A DNA stretch of 64,000 nt from JASHVB01 sp036489395 (GCA_036489395.1 DASXFW010000047.1:1-64000), one strand, 5' to 3'; positions 52,974 through 61,311 are shown, numbered from the stretch's first letter. Notes: generated by a model not told the origin, from the sequence alone. Made by a program: numbers and translations.

Positions 52974-53534
52974 ATGAACCTCGCTCAACCCGGAACCGAC
53001 AGATGCTATTCCCGCGAGGAGTTCAGGCGGTGGTATGAAGCCCAGACGAGTGGCCGCTACGAACGCGTGGACGGCAGGATCGTGCCCATGGCCCCCGAGC
53101 GTGGTGCGCACCTGCGGATCAAGGGAGCGGTTTACAGCGCGCTGAAGCGCGCGGTCGCCGCTGCCGGTGTGCCTTGCCAGGCATTGCCCGATGGCGCCAC
53201 GGTGGAAACCGGCGACAGCGACTACGAACCGGACGCCCTGGTGAATTGCGGCGAGCCAATGGCCGACGACGCGATCGCGGCGCCGAACCCGGTGATCATC
53301 GTCGAAGTCCTGTCACCCGGCACGGCATCGACGGATGCCGGCGGCAAGCTGGCTGACTATTTCTGCGTGCCATCCGTCGCTCACTACCTGATCGTGCATC
53401 CGACCCGCCGAACCGTTACCCATCACCGGCGTACAGACGACAGCATCGACACACGGATCATCGTCAACGGTCCGATTGCGATGGCCCCACCCGGGATCGT
53501 CGTCACGGTGGAAGAAATCTACGGCGCCGCATAG
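52974..53534 (+). CDS. Uma2 family endonuclease-like protein
   Basis: A 186-aa protein of the PD-(D/E)XK-fold Uma2 (DUF820) family. YSREEFRRWYEAQTSGRYERVDGRIVPMAPE is the usual N-terminus; the acidic site is in DYEPDALV (Asp) and IIVEVLSPGTASTDAGGKLADYFCVPSVAHYLIV (Glu ... Lys). It should be a metal-dependent nuclease or a relative that has lost it. ATG 52974 has GGAGG upstream; a TACAAT-like -10 (52949-52954) is near. Uma2 genes are common as solitary, mobile genes. Alone in its orientation, convergent with the chemoreceptor. Confidence 0.85.
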   Translation: MNLAQPGTDRCYSREEFRRWYEAQTSGRYERVDGRIVPMAPERGAHLRIKGAVYSALKRAVAAAGVPCQALPDGATVETGDSDYEPDALVNCGEPMADDAIAAPNPVIIVEVLSPGTASTDAGGKLADYFCVPSVAHYLIVHPTRRTVTHHRRTDDSIDTRIIVNGPIAMAPPGIVVTVEEIYGAA

Positions 53535-53549
53535 GCCGACCGCCACTTA

Positions 53550-53678
53550 GGCACTGTTGATGAATAATCGAATCGGTTGAGTGAGGCACCGGCCTTTGCC
53601 CCGTCATGCCGACCTTCGTCGGCATGACGACATTATGCGACCGTGCGTCAACTGCAGCGATTATTCGTCAACAGTGCC
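53550..53678. mobile_element. MITE-like element with 21-bp terminal inverted repeats
   Basis: The left end 53550-53570 (GGCACTGTTGATGAATAAT..) and right end 53658-53678 are inverted with one mismatch; both are flanked by TTA (53547-53549, 53679-53681), a possible 3-bp target duplication. The inside has the 12-bp hairpin of 53602-53629 but no ORF. The end GGCACTGTT resembles ends of several IS families, so it may be mobilised in trans. The remaining gap 53682-53929 holds no clear feature. Confidence 0.75.
53602..53629. repeat. short hairpin repeat, copy 2
   Basis: CGTCATGCCGAC / GTCGGCATGACG around a CTTC loop, in the centre of the MITE-like element; the same hairpin with a shorter stem is at 30-49. 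Confidence 0.8.
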
Positions 53679-53929
53679 TTACCATTGGGCAGGCGGTACG
53701 TTCGGTGGACCGATGAACCGCCGCCTTCGGCCGACACGGGCGCGGCTATGCCGTAACCAGGTTCCCGGTCGGAGCGTGATTTTGCCCCCTGGTTTCTGGG
53801 ATACCAACTCGGACCGGCGGCAGAGCGACAGCGGCGGCTGCCAAGGGGTTCCGCTCGTTGCGGACATGCGCAGAGGCGGGATCCGGGGGGGGCCGCGCCG
53901 CCGGACCGTCGCGTTTTCTGAATCGGCGC

Positions 53930-55633
53930 CTACGCCGCTCTGACTCCAGCCACGAAGCTATTGACCTCGCCAGACAATTGCTCGGCCCGCTTGGACAGAT
54001 CGGACGACGCGGACAGCACTTGGCTGGCTGCCGTGCCGGTTTCGCCCGCGGCCTGACTCACACCTCCGATGCCGACGGTCACATCGCGTGCCGCCTGAGT
54101 TGTCTGTTGCACATTGTGGGCGATCTCCGACGTGGCGGCGCCCTGTTGCTCGACCGCCAAGGCGATGGCGGCGGCGATCGTACTGACTTCCTCGATGGTG
54201 CCGGAGATGGCCCGAATGGCATCGACGACCTCCTTGGTCGCAGTCTGTATTTGTGCCACCTGGGCGCCGATCTCCTCGGTCGCCTTGCCGGTCTGGGTGG
54301 CGAGGCTTTTGACCTCCGACGCCACCACGGCGAAGCCTTTGCCCGCGTCACCGGCGCGCGCCGCCTCGATCGTGGCATTCAACGCCAGCAGGTTGGTCTG
54401 GCTCGCGATATTGGTGATCAGGCCGACCACGGCGCCGATCTTTTCAGCACCTTCGGACAGCGTTCGCACGATCTCATCTGTCCGTTTCGCGTCGTCCACC
54501 GCTTTGCCCGTGATCTTCGACGATTGCGCGACCTGGCGGGCGATCTCGCCGATCGAGGCGGTCAGTTCCTCGGCGGCGGCGGCGACGGTTTGCAGTCCGG
54601 CCGTGGCCTCCTCGGCGGCGGCGGCGACCGTAGCCGCCTGCTGCTTGCTGTGGTCCGCCGTACCGTTCATCGAACGCGCGGTGGCCTCCAGTTCCGTCGA
54701 GGCCGACGACAGCATGCCAACCAGCGACCCGACCTTGCCCTCGAAATCTCCTGCCATTCGGTCCAGGCCGGCTTTATGGTCCGCCGCAGCCTGCGCTTTG
54801 ACCGTCTCCTGCGCGGCGCGCAAACGCTCAGTCTCGGTCATGCTATCCTTGAACACCAGTACCGCGGCGGCCATCTGGCCAACCTCGTCGCTTCGCCCGG
54901 TGCCGGGGATTTCGGCGGTCAGCTCGCCATGAGCCAGCCGAACCATCGCATTGCACAGTCCTCCCAGAGAGCGGGTGATATCACGGTTGATCAGCCAACC
55001 GCTCAGTAGGGTCATCAGCAGGATTGATCCGGCGATCATCGCCAGTTGCCACAACGTGGCATGGAAATCGGCGTCGAGATCGTCAGTATAGGCGCCCGCG
55101 TAGAATGCTGCCTTCCAAGGTGCGAAACGGGCTACGTAGGACAGCTTAGGCAGCGGAACGGTCTGCCCGGGTTTTGGGAACATGGAGCGGAAGATCCCCT
55201 CGTCGTGGCCATCGAGGGCCGCGGCGATCACGTCGCTGATGGGGCGACCGTCGCTATCCTTCGCGTCGGACGGCTTTCCCTCGCGCGCTGGGCTGGCGCC
55301 ATGCACCAGAATGAGCGTCCCGCCCTTCGCATCCTCGGCCTGAACGCTGAGATAACCGGTGCCGCCGTCGAAGCGCATCGCATGGATGTCGTCGCGGAGC
55401 AGCGCCAAGGCCTGGTCGTGGGTGAGTTGGTGAGCCACGACCCGACTTTCCAGCGACTGCGCGTAGGCGACCGTGGACTGCACGACGGCACGCAGTTTAT
55501 CGATCCGATCGTCCAGCATCCGCTGATGCATCTGGAAGGCCCCCGCGCCGATCGAGAGGATCAGGCCCAGGGCCGATAGGCAAAGCAACAAGGTCAGCTT
55601 GGTGCGGAGCCGAAGGTGGCCGAGAAGTTTCAT
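53930..55633 (-). CDS. methyl-accepting chemotaxis protein with cache domain
   Basis: A 567-aa chemoreceptor. The first membrane helix is LTLLLCLSALGLILSIGAGAF (residues ~14-34), then a periplasmic single-cache-type sensor (~40-180, with HAMRFDGGTGYLSVQAED and APWKAAFYAGAYTDDLD), the second helix LAMIAGSILLMTLLSGWLI, a HAMP-like linker, and the MCP signalling domain with the hairpin tip EKIGAVVGLITNIASQTNLLALNATIEAARAGDAGKGFAVVASEVKSLA. It ends with SFVAGVRAA, without a CheR-tether pentapeptide. Start ATG 55633; an upstream extension lacks a membrane helix. Confidence 0.9.
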   Translation of the reverse strand: MKLLGHLRLRTKLTLLLCLSALGLILSIGAGAFQMHQRMLDDRIDKLRAVVQSTVAYAQSLESRVVAHQLTHDQALALLRDDIHAMRFDGGTGYLSVQAEDAKGGTLILVHGASPAREGKPSDAKDSDGRPISDVIAAALDGHDEGIFRSMFPKPGQTVPLPKLSYVARFAPWKAAFYAGAYTDDLDADFHATLWQLAMIAGSILLMTLLSGWLINRDITRSLGGLCNAMVRLAHGELTAEIPGTGRSDEVGQMAAAVLVFKDSMTETERLRAAQETVKAQAAADHKAGLDRMAGDFEGKVGSLVGMLSSASTELEATARSMNGTADHSKQQAATVAAAAEEATAGLQTVAAAAEELTASIGEIARQVAQSSKITGKAVDDAKRTDEIVRTLSEGAEKIGAVVGLITNIASQTNLLALNATIEAARAGDAGKGFAVVASEVKSLATQTGKATEEIGAQVAQIQTATKEVVDAIRAISGTIEEVSTIAAAIALAVEQQGAATSEIAHNVQQTTQAARDVTVGIGGVSQAAGETGTAASQVLSASSDLSKRAEQLSGEVNSFVAGVRAA

Positions 55634-55844
55634 CCAGCATGTTCCCCACGGAGGCGGGTGCGAAGCGCCGTCTGCCCATAAGCCCAAATACATGAAGGAA
55701 GCGTGAAGCCGCTCGCACCGGCGGAGGCAGGTCGCTTGAACGGATCCCGCGCGACCGTGAATTTCTCTGATTTGCCGGCCAGATTCCCGGAATCGTTTGT
55801 GGCGGCAGCGGCGCAGCCCGGATGGCATCGCCGCGAAGCAAGGT

Positions 55845-55873
55845 ATTGATAAGTATCGGTGAATTTCCTGGCT
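55845..55873. repeat. tRNA-Gln-flank-like repeat, copy B
   Basis: ATTGATAAGTATCGGTGAAT followed by TTCCTGGCT. The same segment is next to tRNA-Gln (60190-60218) and at 56993-57021. In this copy and C it continues into the gene-tail remnant instead of a tRNA. Together with 55634-55844, where no gene is seen, it fills the gap after the chemoreceptor. Confidence 0.6.
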
Positions 55874-55970
55874 GCCCTTCCTGGACACGTATCGAACCAT
55901 GTGCGTAGTCCCGCCGCCGGATTTCCGGCGCCTGCTTGAGGACATCCAACAGATGCGGCTTGCCGCCTGA
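55869..55970 (+). pseudogene. gene-tail remnant, copy B
   Basis: A 33-codon C-terminal-like stretch with stop: WLPFLDTYRTMCVVPPPDF then RRLLEDIQQMRLAA. An in-frame TGA lies just upstream, so no complete gene exists. Copies A and C share the same order of residues. Confidence 0.5.
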
Positions 55971-55987
55971 TGCCGACACGCCAGGGC

Positions 55988-56410
55988 TCAGGCAGTCCTC
56001 CCCACTTCACCATTCAGCCGCGACAGGGTGTCCACGATCTGGTCTTCCGGAATCTGCGCCAATGCCAGGTGACATAGAACCGCCACCATTTGCGATGGCG
56101 AAGTACGGGGATAAACGTGGCTGGCGATTACCTCGATTTTCGCCCGATCGCCGTGCATAAGAGAAACGCGCATCGGCACTGCGTCGGCGCCTTCCAGCGC
56201 AGGGCGGCCTCCGCTCGATCTCAAAGTCCGCTGAACCACCTGACCAATCGCGGCCAGGCTCAGTGGATCGCTCTTGTCTCCTGGCAGCCGCCCGAGCGGG
56301 CGCGCATCGGCGAACGCCGCGCGGAACTCCTCCTGCCCAAGCCGAGGCCGCGCGGACACGTTGCGTACGCGGCCTTTCGCGGAGCGAGCGGAGAATGTGA
56401 TCTTCGGCAT
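55988..56410 (-). CDS. hypothetical protein
   Basis: A 140-aa basic N-terminal (MPKITFSARSAKGRVRNVSARPRLGQEEFR), then a helical part ending PEDQIVDTLSRLNGEVGRTA. Not recognised. It starts 4 bases after the stop of the gene at 56415, so they form a two-gene unit. It lies between two copies of the tRNA-flank-like repeat. Confidence 0.55.
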   Translation of the reverse strand: MPKITFSARSAKGRVRNVSARPRLGQEEFRAAFADARPLGRLPGDKSDPLSLAAIGQVVQRTLRSSGGRPALEGADAVPMRVSLMHGDRAKIEVIASHVYPRTSPSQMVAVLCHLALAQIPEDQIVDTLSRLNGEVGRTA

Positions 56411-56414
56411 GCGA

Positions 56415-56819
56415 TCACTCCTGTTCCGAGAACTTGTCGACGAAGTAGAGAACGCCGTCGAACTCGATTGCGATTACGCCCTGGTTGGTTTCCCGGCCCA
56501 TGCGTTTGACGAAGCCGACCAGTTCGTCGCGGTGTTCCAGGAATCGGTCAGGAATGATGTATGAGTACACGACACGGGGTTGTTCCCGGATCAATTCCGA
56601 AGTCTCCTCGTTGAGCCAGGCCCCTTCGACTGGTGGCATGGCCGTCGCACCGCCCCCGATCTTGGACAACAGGGCGAGAGCCTCTTCCACCCACGGCTCT
56701 TGCGAAATCAAGGTGCCATTCCGATCCCTGTTCGGCACGTAAACGCTGAACCGCTCGCCGTGTACCGGCTCGGCTTCGAACAAGGCGGCGATATCGAGCT
56801 CGGTCCCTGGTTCGTCCAT
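56415..56819 (-). CDS. conserved hypothetical protein (MGRETNQG motif)
   Basis: A 134-aa protein, possibly from a widespread but uncharacterised small family. Core: LLSKIGGGATAMPPVEGAWLNEETSELI, then RVVYSYIIPDRFLEHRDELVGFVKRMGRETNQGVIAIEFDGVLYFV. This pattern (GGAT...P..G.W....R....RMGRE.NQG.VA.E) is one I recall from accessory regions of other genomes. It is the first of a two-gene operon with 55988. Function unknown. Confidence 0.6.
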   Translation of the reverse strand: MDEPGTELDIAALFEAEPVHGERFSVYVPNRDRNGTLISQEPWVEEALALLSKIGGGATAMPPVEGAWLNEETSELIREQPRVVYSYIIPDRFLEHRDELVGFVKRMGRETNQGVIAIEFDGVLYFVDKFSEQE

Positions 56820-56992
56820 GCAGTAAAACGTGGACTTTCAGGGCAGAAAGTCAAGGCCGCTGCCGTTCGCCGGATTGGTGACGGCATCGGCACGCGGATC
56901 ATCGTTGATGGTGGCGCCCGGTGATAGCGTGATTTCGGCACGTCCTTGCCAGGACCGGGTTCGAGTCCGGCACGGGTGCATGTCAGCAAGAC

Positions 56993-57021
56993 ATTGAAAT
57001 GTATCGGTGAATTTCCTGGCT
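56993..57021. repeat. tRNA-Gln-flank-like repeat, copy C
   Basis: ATTGAAATGTATCGGTGAAT followed by TTCCTGGCT. The similarity to the tRNA-Gln flank extends ~55 bp further left (GGTTCGAGTCCGGCACGGGT here, GGTTCGAATCCAGCACGGGT at 60154), about 80 bp in all. Confidence 0.65.
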
Positions 57022-57130
57022 GCCCTTCCTGGACACGTATCGAACCATGTGTGTGGCGCCGGAGCCAGCGCTTCGGCGGGTGCTGGAGGAAATCAGGGGG
57101 GATGTGGTTCGTCGCCTGATGCTGCCGTGA
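57017..57130 (+). pseudogene. gene-tail remnant, copy C
   Basis: Reads WLPFLDTYRTMCVAPEPALR, then RVLEEIRGDVVRRLMLP and stop. It lacks any start and is preceded by a TGA in frame. It is part of the 552-bp gap 56820-57371, the rest of which holds the upstream region of the next gene without other recognisable features. Confidence 0.5.
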
Positions 57131-57371
57131 CGCCAGATGTCGATCCGATTTTGAAGGAGTGGCAAACGCCGGGTGAGAGGACACTCAACCTGATCCGCTC
57201 CATTCGTGAGCTACTTACTTTGGGTACAATCAAATGCGGACGGTACACCGCTCTTGGGCATTCCGCTGCACGTTAACTATTGCTTAATCTGAGAGAGTTA
57301 GACCGTTACTCCGCAGCAGCCACAGGCGTCGCGGGAGTCTCGCCGCCGACAAATGCATTCGGAGCCGCTCA

Positions 57372-58172
57372 ATGGACACGCGTATCGGATCAAACTTCGC
57401 GTCACTTTCTGGAAAAACGCTCAACACCGAGACAAAGACGGCCCTGTTCGACGTTGGCGATCACGCGATCTATTGGCTCGGCATCACCGACGCCACGGCG
57501 TTCCGATGCAACACCTATTTGATTGCCGACGGTGACCAGTTTCTCCTCGTCGATCCTGGCAGCCGAAGCTTTTTCCAGCAGGTCCGCGACCGTGTCGCCC
57601 AGGTGGTCGATCCGTCGCGGATCACCGGGCTGGTGATTTGCCATCAGGATCCGGACGTCGGCGCTTCCATGGTGGATTGGCTGGACATCGTCCCCGAGGC
57701 GACGGTGTACACGACGCCGCGTACCCAGGTGCTGTTGCCGCATTATGGAGCAAGCGACTACCGGTACCACAACGTCTCCGGCAAGCCGATCCTCATCTTA
57801 CCGTCGGGTCAGCAATTGCGCTTCATCGAAGCGCCGTTTTTGCATTTTCCCGGCGCCTTCACGACGTATGATGAGACCACCCGGTTCCTGTTCTCAGGAG
57901 ACATCTGGGCCGCGCTCGATCTGGACTGGACGTTGGTGGTCGATGATTTCGAGAGCCACGTCAACAGAATGGATCTGTTCCATATCGATTACATGGCCTC
58001 GAATGTCGCCGCGCGGGGGTTCGTCCACAAACTGGATGGCCTGGCGATCGATGCGATCCTGCCGCAGCATGGATCGATCATCCCATCGGCTTATGTTCCC
58101 GCTGCCCTCAATTATCTGAGGAACCTGCGCTGCGGGCTGGACATCGTCTATGCTGGAATGTCCGGGCGCTGA
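57372..58172 (+). CDS. MBL-fold metalloprotein, flavodiiron/ODP-like
   Basis: A 266-aa metallo-beta-lactamase-fold protein like the diiron core of flavodiiron proteins. Putative ligands: H91, D93 and D95 (CHQDPDVGAS), H158 (FLHFPGAF), D177 (FSGDIWAA) and H233 (LPQHGSII). The H-x-E-x-D-H motif reads H-Q-D-P-D-V, so one histidine ligand is missing. No flavodoxin or rubredoxin domain follows. Such stand-alone forms bind O2 in some chemotaxis sensors (ODP). It is 8 bases upstream of a PAS-GGDEF-EAL gene, so it may be the sensor for c-di-GMP control. Confidence 0.82.
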   Translation: MDTRIGSNFASLSGKTLNTETKTALFDVGDHAIYWLGITDATAFRCNTYLIADGDQFLLVDPGSRSFFQQVRDRVAQVVDPSRITGLVICHQDPDVGASMVDWLDIVPEATVYTTPRTQVLLPHYGASDYRYHNVSGKPILILPSGQQLRFIEAPFLHFPGAFTTYDETTRFLFSGDIWAALDLDWTLVVDDFESHVNRMDLFHIDYMASNVAARGFVHKLDGLAIDAILPQHGSIIPSAYVPAALNYLRNLRCGLDIVYAGMSGR

Positions 58173-58180
58173 GGTCCGCT

Positions 58181-60028
58181 ATGATCCGCGAGGACCCGCA
58201 CCTGTTGGGCGCGCGCGTCATCGCCCTTGAACGGGAAAATCGCCTGTTGAAGGAGGCGGTTTCTCAAGGGGGGCATATCCGCAGCCAATCCAATCGGGTG
58301 CTCGACAGCACGCTCGAAAGACTGGAGTTGCAGAACATCCGCTTCGAGGCCGCGCTGGACAACATGACCCAAGGGCTCTGCATGTTGGACGCGACGCACC
58401 GTATCGCCGTCCTGAACCGCCGCTTCGCCACAATGTTCGGCATCGCCGACAGGAATGCGCTCACGAATGCACCGCCGCGCGAGTTGCTGGACGCGACACT
58501 GAAGGCTGGCACGCTTACCGATCCGACCGGCGAGGAATTGTTCATGTTCCCGCAGGCGGTGGAGGTCAGCACCATCGCTTCGTTCACCCGCGAACTCGCC
58601 GACGGCCGAATGGTCACCGTCAACCGTCAACCGGTGGCGGGCGGCGGCTGGGTCGTAACTTACGAGGACGTCACCGAACGTCATCGGGCCGAAGCTCAAT
58701 TGGACCACATGGCGCTGCACGACTCGCTGACCGATTTGCCGAATCGCGCGCTTTTCCGAATGCATTTGGAACGTGAGCTTGCCCTCATCGGCCGGGGCGA
58801 CCGATTCGCGTTGCTTTTTCTGGATCTCGATCGCTTCAAGACCGTCAATGACACGCTCGGACACCAAATTGGCGACGCATTGCTGCGGGCGGTCGCGGGC
58901 CGCTTGAAGGAGTGCGTCCGAGAGGGTGATGTCATTGCCCGTCTCGGTGGCGACGAGTTCGCGATTATCCAGTCTAGCGTGGAACAACCTATAAGTGCCA
59001 CTGCCCTGGCCCGCCGCCTGGTGGATATCATTGGCGAACCCTTTGATCTCGACGAGCATCAGGTCGTCGTCGGTCTTAGTATCGGCATCGTACTGGCGCC
59101 GGCGGACGGACTGACCGCGAATGACATCCTGAAGAATGCGGACCTGGCGCTATACCGCGCCAAAGCGGAAGGTCGCGGCACCTACAGGTTCTTTGCGCCA
59201 ATCATGAATGCTCAAATGCAGGAGCGTCGACATCTCGAGTTGGACCTTCGTCATGCGGTGGCAAACCGGCAACTTGAGCTATTCTATCAGCCATTGATAA
59301 ACATGGCGAGCGGAAGGGTTTGTAGTTTTGAGGCCCTGCTTCGTTGGCATCACCCCTCGCGTGGTCTCGTGCAGCCAGGAGATTTCATTCCGCTGGCCGA
59401 GGAGGTCGGTCTGATCATCCCGATCGGCGAATGGGTGCTGGACGAGGCTTGCCATGAAGCGGTGAAATGGCCGCGGGAGATCAGGCTTGCCGTAAACGTG
59501 TCCGTGGCACAGTTTCGGAGCCCGCATCTGGTAGAGGCGACGGCGCAAGCACTTCGAAGCTCCGGCCTCGCCCCTGACCGGCTCGATATAGAGATCACCG
59601 AGTCTGTGTTGATGCAGGACACAGAGGTAACACTGGCAACACTGGGAAGACTGCGGGACCTCGGTGCCAGAATATCAATGGACGATTTTGGCACTGGTTA
59701 TTCGTCACTCAGTTATCTGCGGAGCTTTCCGTTCCACAAAATTAAGATCGACCAATGCTTCGTACACGATCTTAGCACAAGCGGGGGTTCGATTGCTATT
59801 ATACGCGCAATCGTCCGTCTCGGGCACGCGCTAGGGATGTCTGTTACCGCCGAAGGCGTCGAGACGGAACAACAGTTGGCGCAACTCAGGGCCGAAGGAT
59901 GCACCGAAGGTCAAGGCTATCTGTTCAGCCGGGCATGCTCCGCCGATAGAGTTCCTGATATGATAGCGAGCCTTAACGACACCGCCGCGCGTCCGTTCTC
60001 CAGCTCTGAAACGGAGCTGTTTGTTTAA
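58181..60028 (+). CDS. PAS-GGDEF-EAL cyclic-di-GMP signalling protein
   Basis: A 615-aa protein. An N-terminal coiled-coil (~15-55) precedes a PAS domain (~56-165), then a GGDEF domain with intact GGDEF at 256-260 and an RxxD inhibitory site (R247-D250), and an EAL domain with EALLRW at 384-389 and the NVSVAQF, DIEITES, DDFGTGYSSL and EGVETEQQ motifs. Both catalytic signatures look intact, so it may make or degrade c-di-GMP depending on the signal. It forms an operon with the diiron-type MBL protein. Confidence 0.93.
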   Translation: MIREDPHLLGARVIALERENRLLKEAVSQGGHIRSQSNRVLDSTLERLELQNIRFEAALDNMTQGLCMLDATHRIAVLNRRFATMFGIADRNALTNAPPRELLDATLKAGTLTDPTGEELFMFPQAVEVSTIASFTRELADGRMVTVNRQPVAGGGWVVTYEDVTERHRAEAQLDHMALHDSLTDLPNRALFRMHLERELALIGRGDRFALLFLDLDRFKTVNDTLGHQIGDALLRAVAGRLKECVREGDVIARLGGDEFAIIQSSVEQPISATALARRLVDIIGEPFDLDEHQVVVGLSIGIVLAPADGLTANDILKNADLALYRAKAEGRGTYRFFAPIMNAQMQERRHLELDLRHAVANRQLELFYQPLINMASGRVCSFEALLRWHHPSRGLVQPGDFIPLAEEVGLIIPIGEWVLDEACHEAVKWPREIRLAVNVSVAQFRSPHLVEATAQALRSSGLAPDRLDIEITESVLMQDTEVTLATLGRLRDLGARISMDDFGTGYSSLSYLRSFPFHKIKIDQCFVHDLSTSGGSIAIIRAIVRLGHALGMSVTAEGVETEQQLAQLRAEGCTEGQGYLFSRACSADRVPDMIASLNDTAARPFSSSETELFV

Positions 60029-60189
60029 CCGATCCCGCGCGCGGCCGTCGCCAAACCGTTTGTCGGCTTGCCGGCGTGGCGGTTGATGAGATAACCACGA
60101 GACCAGTCGGAACTCGACGTTCGAGCGCGTTCGCGAACGTTCCGACCAGGGTAAGGTTCGAATCCAGCACGGGTGTCTGTCAGCAGGGT

Positions 60190-60218
60190 ATTGATGAATA
60201 TCAGTGAATTTCCTGGCT
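60190..60218. repeat. tRNA-Gln-flank repeat, copy D (adjacent to tRNA)
   Basis: ATTGATGAATATCAGTGAAT followed by TTCCTGGCT, ending in the CCA of tRNA-Gln. It and copies B and C share the segment immediately 3' of the tRNA, the usual place of att sites. Confidence 0.65.
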
Positions 60219-60287
60219 GGGGGACCTGGATTCGAACCAAGGATGCCCGGGTCAGAGCCGGGAGTTTTACCGCTAAACTATCCCCCA
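60214..60287 (-). tRNA. tRNA-Gln (anticodon CTG)
   Basis: A 74-nt cloverleaf on the reverse strand. Acceptor TGGGGGA pairs with TCCCCCA; anticodon stem CCCGG/CCGGG with loop CTCTGAC, anticodon CTG; T-arm CTTGGTTCGAATCCAGG; discriminator G and an encoded CCA. The T at position 1 fits bacterial tRNA-Gln. Confidence 0.93.
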
Positions 60288-60410
60288 AGCGGAACAGCGG
60301 CGCCGAGATAACACGCTGCCCCATAACCGGCAACCGCGCGTCCGCCGCGATGCGGGGTAATCGGGTGAACGGAGGCAACGCCGGGGCTCCGCCGGGGCGG
60401 ATCCCCGCGT

Positions 60411-61151
60411 TTAAGCCGCGTCGAGCTCCGGCACCACCTCCATGGCCTCCGGATCATCCGTTACCAGCCCGTGCTCCGTCATCGGCTCGCGGATCATGTA
60501 GCCGCGTCCCCACACCGTGCCGATCAGCGCGCCGGCGCCCGCCTGGGCGAGCTTCTTTCGCAGTTTGCAGATGAAAACATCGATGATCTTCATCTCTGGT
60601 TCATCCATCCCGCCGTATAGGTGGTTCAGGAACGCTTCTTTCGTCAGGACCATGCCCTTGCGCAGCACCAGCAGCTCCAGGATCGAATATTCCTTGCCGG
60701 TGAGATGGATGTCGCGGCCATCGACGGTGACTTCCCGGCTGTCGAGGTTGAGCTCCAGTGCGCCAACCCGCAGCGCCGGCTGGCTGAAACCTTTGCAGCG
60801 CCGCACCACCGCCTGCATGCGCGCCAGCAGCTCGGCCTTGTCGAACGGCTTGGTGATGTAGTCGTCCGCCCCCATGCCCAGCCCCTTCACCTTGGCCTGG
60901 GGACGGCTCAACCCGGAGAGGATCAGCACCGGCGTATCGTTGCGTGCGATGCGCATGCGCCGAACGACTTCGTAGCCCTCGATGTCGGGCAGCAGGAGGT
61001 CCAGCAGCACGACGTCGTACTCATAGTGTCGCGTGAGCTCGAGCGCCTCCTCGCCGGTGTCCGTATGGTCCACCACGGCGCCGCCGTCCTTGAGCATAAG
61101 GGAAATTCCCCGAGCCGCTGTGAGGTCGTCTTCCACAAGAAGAACGCGCAT
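60411..61151 (-). CDS. ctrA: cell-cycle response regulator CtrA
   Basis: A 246-aa OmpR-type regulator. The receiver begins MRVLLVEDD with phospho-acceptor D51 in VVLLDLLLPDIEGYE and K in ITKPF; the winged-helix DNA-binding domain includes LTGKEYSILELLVLRKGMVLTKEAFLNHLYGGMDEPEMKIIDVFICKLRKKL, the CtrA hallmark. It ends in Ala-Ala, as in ClpXP-degraded CtrA. It controls flagellar and cell-division genes in alphaproteobacteria. GGGAGG lies upstream of ATG 61151. It is divergent from fliI, with a GANTC site (61271-61275) in the 160-bp gap. Confidence 0.95.
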   Translation of the reverse strand: MRVLLVEDDLTAARGISLMLKDGGAVVDHTDTGEEALELTRHYEYDVVLLDLLLPDIEGYEVVRRMRIARNDTPVLILSGLSRPQAKVKGLGMGADDYITKPFDKAELLARMQAVVRRCKGFSQPALRVGALELNLDSREVTVDGRDIHLTGKEYSILELLVLRKGMVLTKEAFLNHLYGGMDEPEMKIIDVFICKLRKKLAQAGAGALIGTVWGRGYMIREPMTEHGLVTDDPEAMEVVPELDAA

Positions 61152-61311
61152 CGGGAGCCTCCCTTTCACGAACGCGTTATACCACCATTGCGTGTAGTTC
61201 GCTACAGTTTTTTCATCATTTGCGTGTATCGGTATCGGCGGAACAGACTTGTAGTCGATACGCTGGACCGGATTCGATATTTTCGCAGCAATTCAGCCGG
61301 ACGAAGTCTCA

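Noticed and set aside
56820..57371. Small ORFs in the gap before the MBL gene
   Set aside because: They overlap the tRNA-flank repeat and gene-tail remnant, lack ribosome-binding sites and show no protein-like pattern.
52974..60287. Intact prophage or integrative element ending at tRNA-Gln
   Set aside because: No integrase, capsid, portal, relaxase or replication gene was found; only att-like repeats and fragments remain.
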